Assembly (NCBI GenBank): GCA_013180625.2
Contig: SNVD02009519.1
Span: 1,950,501-2,014,500 of the forward strand
Direction: 5' to 3'
Origin: Boswellia sacra
Taxonomy: Eukaryota > Streptophyta > Magnoliopsida > Sapindales > Burseraceae
DNA length: 64,000 nucleotides
Made by a program: the position numbers and the translations under genes. Shown in pieces: positions 62,849-64,000 of this stretch (position 1 is its first letter; every line of letters begins with the position of its first letter). The notes below the pieces were generated by a model. That model was given only the letters and a program-made list of their open reading frames with translations. It was not told the DNA's origin and made no database searches.

Positions 62849-64000
62849 AATTAAGAGAAGGATTACCTGACCAGCAAATCCACCGATCAGCGTCCTTGAA
62901 TTTCATCGTAAATTTAGCCCAATCGAATCGAACTTCGCCAAGAGTCCGAAGCCACGTCACTCCCAAAACTATGTCTGCGCAACCCAATTCGAAAGGATAG
63001 AGGTCATCTCGGACTAGATAGTCCTGAACCCACAGTTGAACCCTTTTATACACTCCCTGTTGCTTGCAAAATTTGCCGTTACCAACCTGAATATGACGAA
63101 GTGCGTTTGGGTCGGTATGTAAGCCGAGTTCAGACACCAATTGTTTTGAAATAAAACTGTGGGATGCCCCGCTGTCCACCAACACAATAACAGCTTGCTG
63201 CCCAATCTGTCCTTGCATCTTCATGGTCTTGGCTGAGGCGTACCCTCTTAACGAATTGATGGAAATATCCATCTTTTCCATCAGCGACTCCGAATCCTTG
63301 GCCTGGGAAGACTCTTCCTCTGTTACTTCTTCATTCTCCTCTGGTTGTTCCTCCTGGGACAGCAAAAGAACTTGAAGTTGGCGCTGTTTACACTGATGGC
63401 CAGGACCAAATTTTTCATCGCACCTGAAACAGAGCCCCTTAGCACGTCTGTATTGTGCCTCTTCCTCAGTCAGCCTTCGAAATTGGTGCTCTGAAGATGG
63501 GGCTGAAGCCGCGAAATTTCTCGGTCGTGTTCTAGAGGAAGTCTCGGTGTTTTGTGTTGAAGGGGAAAAAAAATTTGCAGAATTTTTGGGCCAAGGAGTC
63601 CCTTCAAACTTAAGATTTTCTGGGCCAAAATATTCTGCCCGGCCCAGTCGGCCCAACTTCTGTTTCCGGCACTTGTCTATTACTTCATTTTTGTCCTCAA
63701 TCTGCTGGGCCACATCCTTTACTTCTTGCAGATTGATGGGCCTCAGAAGCCTGACTTCAGCCCGTATTTCCTCCTTCAGCCCATTAAGGAATGCACTCTT
63801 TAACATCGCCTCTGGAATTCCCCGCATTGTCGTCGCCAAACTCTCAAACGACTCCCGGTACTCCGCCACCGTCGCCTTCTGTTTCAAAGCTAAAAGCCTT
63901 TCCGATGGATCTCCCTCCCTAGCTCGACTGAATCTGTGCAGCAAGGCCCCTCTAAAATCCCTCCAATCGGCAAAAGGATCTTGAGCTTCGGTATACAGAA
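62805..64000 (-). pseudogene. Gypsy gag and protease, 5' end outside the window
   Basis: The minus-strand frame is open through the window edge (DPFADWRDFRGALLHRFSRA near 63.9 kb). It carries the retrotransposon gag domain, a zinc-knuckle variant CFRCDEKFGPGHQC near 63.4 kb, an acidic linker and an aspartic protease with VDSGASHSF near 63.17 kb. It stops at 62805 in a frame different from reverse transcriptase. Gag forms the particle and the protease would cut the polyprotein. Whether the frame change is natural or damage cannot be told from one copy. Confidence 0.9.

Larger units (their letters stand above)
59483..64000 (-). mobile_element. Ty3/gypsy chromovirus retrotransposon, cut by the window edge
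   Basis: On the minus strand the order is gag, protease, reverse transcriptase, RNase H, integrase, chromodomain, then polypurine tract and 3' LTR, the Ty3/gypsy order. The chromodomain places it among chromoviruses; the [16 protein letters not shown] stretch suggests the Reina group, which is tentative. The 5' LTR, primer-binding site and start of gag lie to the right of the window. It sits antisense in an intron of the UBA-like gene. The frame is broken at least twice (a shift near 62.83 kb and a stop at 62078-62080), so this copy is not functional by itself. Confidence 0.93.

Overview
The window is nuclear DNA from a eudicot plant. It is AT-rich, its genes have GT-AG introns and plant-type products, and its mobile elements (Mutator-like, CACTA, hAT, Ty3/gypsy chromovirus) are of plant type. 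From memory, the order PDV1 - CRF - UBC10-type E2 - TH1 'myosin-like' protein - LRR receptor kinase - UBA-type protein matches Arabidopsis chromosome 5 At5g53280 to At5g53330. This points to a rosid-like eudicot with conserved gene order. The species cannot be fixed from the sequence alone.

Layout. 1-4100: the broken remains of a phosphoenolpyruvate carboxylase gene, with a 1.78-kb Mutator-like element in an intron. The element carries an antisense, truncated and frameshifted piece of ribosomal protein L19 (a Pack-MULE), with TIRs and a perfect 10-bp target duplication. A small RING-ligase-like exon and one end of a CACTA element follow. 5814-7628: an intact intronless PHT1 phosphate transporter with two P1BS phosphate-starvation sites upstream. 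9131-11185: PDV1, two exons. 11.2-22.8 kb: no gene seen. 22.8-24.5 kb: a cytokinin response factor (minus strand). 24.5-35.7 kb: again no gene. 35.7-39.0 kb: a complete four-coding-exon ubiquitin E2 (minus). 40.6-42.6 kb: a divergently oriented four-exon TH1-domain protein (plus). 44.2-46.2 kb: an LRR receptor-like kinase with degenerate catalytic motifs (minus). 48.2-48.7 kb: a short hAT-type element. 52.3-56.4 kb: a domesticated-looking hAT transposase gene (BED finger, DUF659, dimerization region) whose start codon is split by an intron. 57.9 kb onward: the first four coding exons of a UBA-family-like gene, whose next intron contains a Ty3/gypsy chromovirus in antisense orientation. Its 3' LTR begins at 59483 and the element runs off the right edge.

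The genes do not form one pathway. They are neighbours preserved by descent: phosphate uptake (PHT1), outer-envelope plastid division (PDV1), cytokinin/auxin-related transcription (CRF), ubiquitin transfer (UBC), membrane-lipid binding (TH1) and receptor signalling. Both sides of the CRF gene are about 11 kb without recognisable genes but with GC-richer, G-box-containing patches. No CRISPR array, operon, tRNA or rRNA was seen. The most noteworthy items are the Pack-MULE, the split start codon and lost CxxH histidine in the hAT-derived gene, the in-frame duplicated exon edge in the PDV1 intron, and the retroelement in the UBA-like gene.
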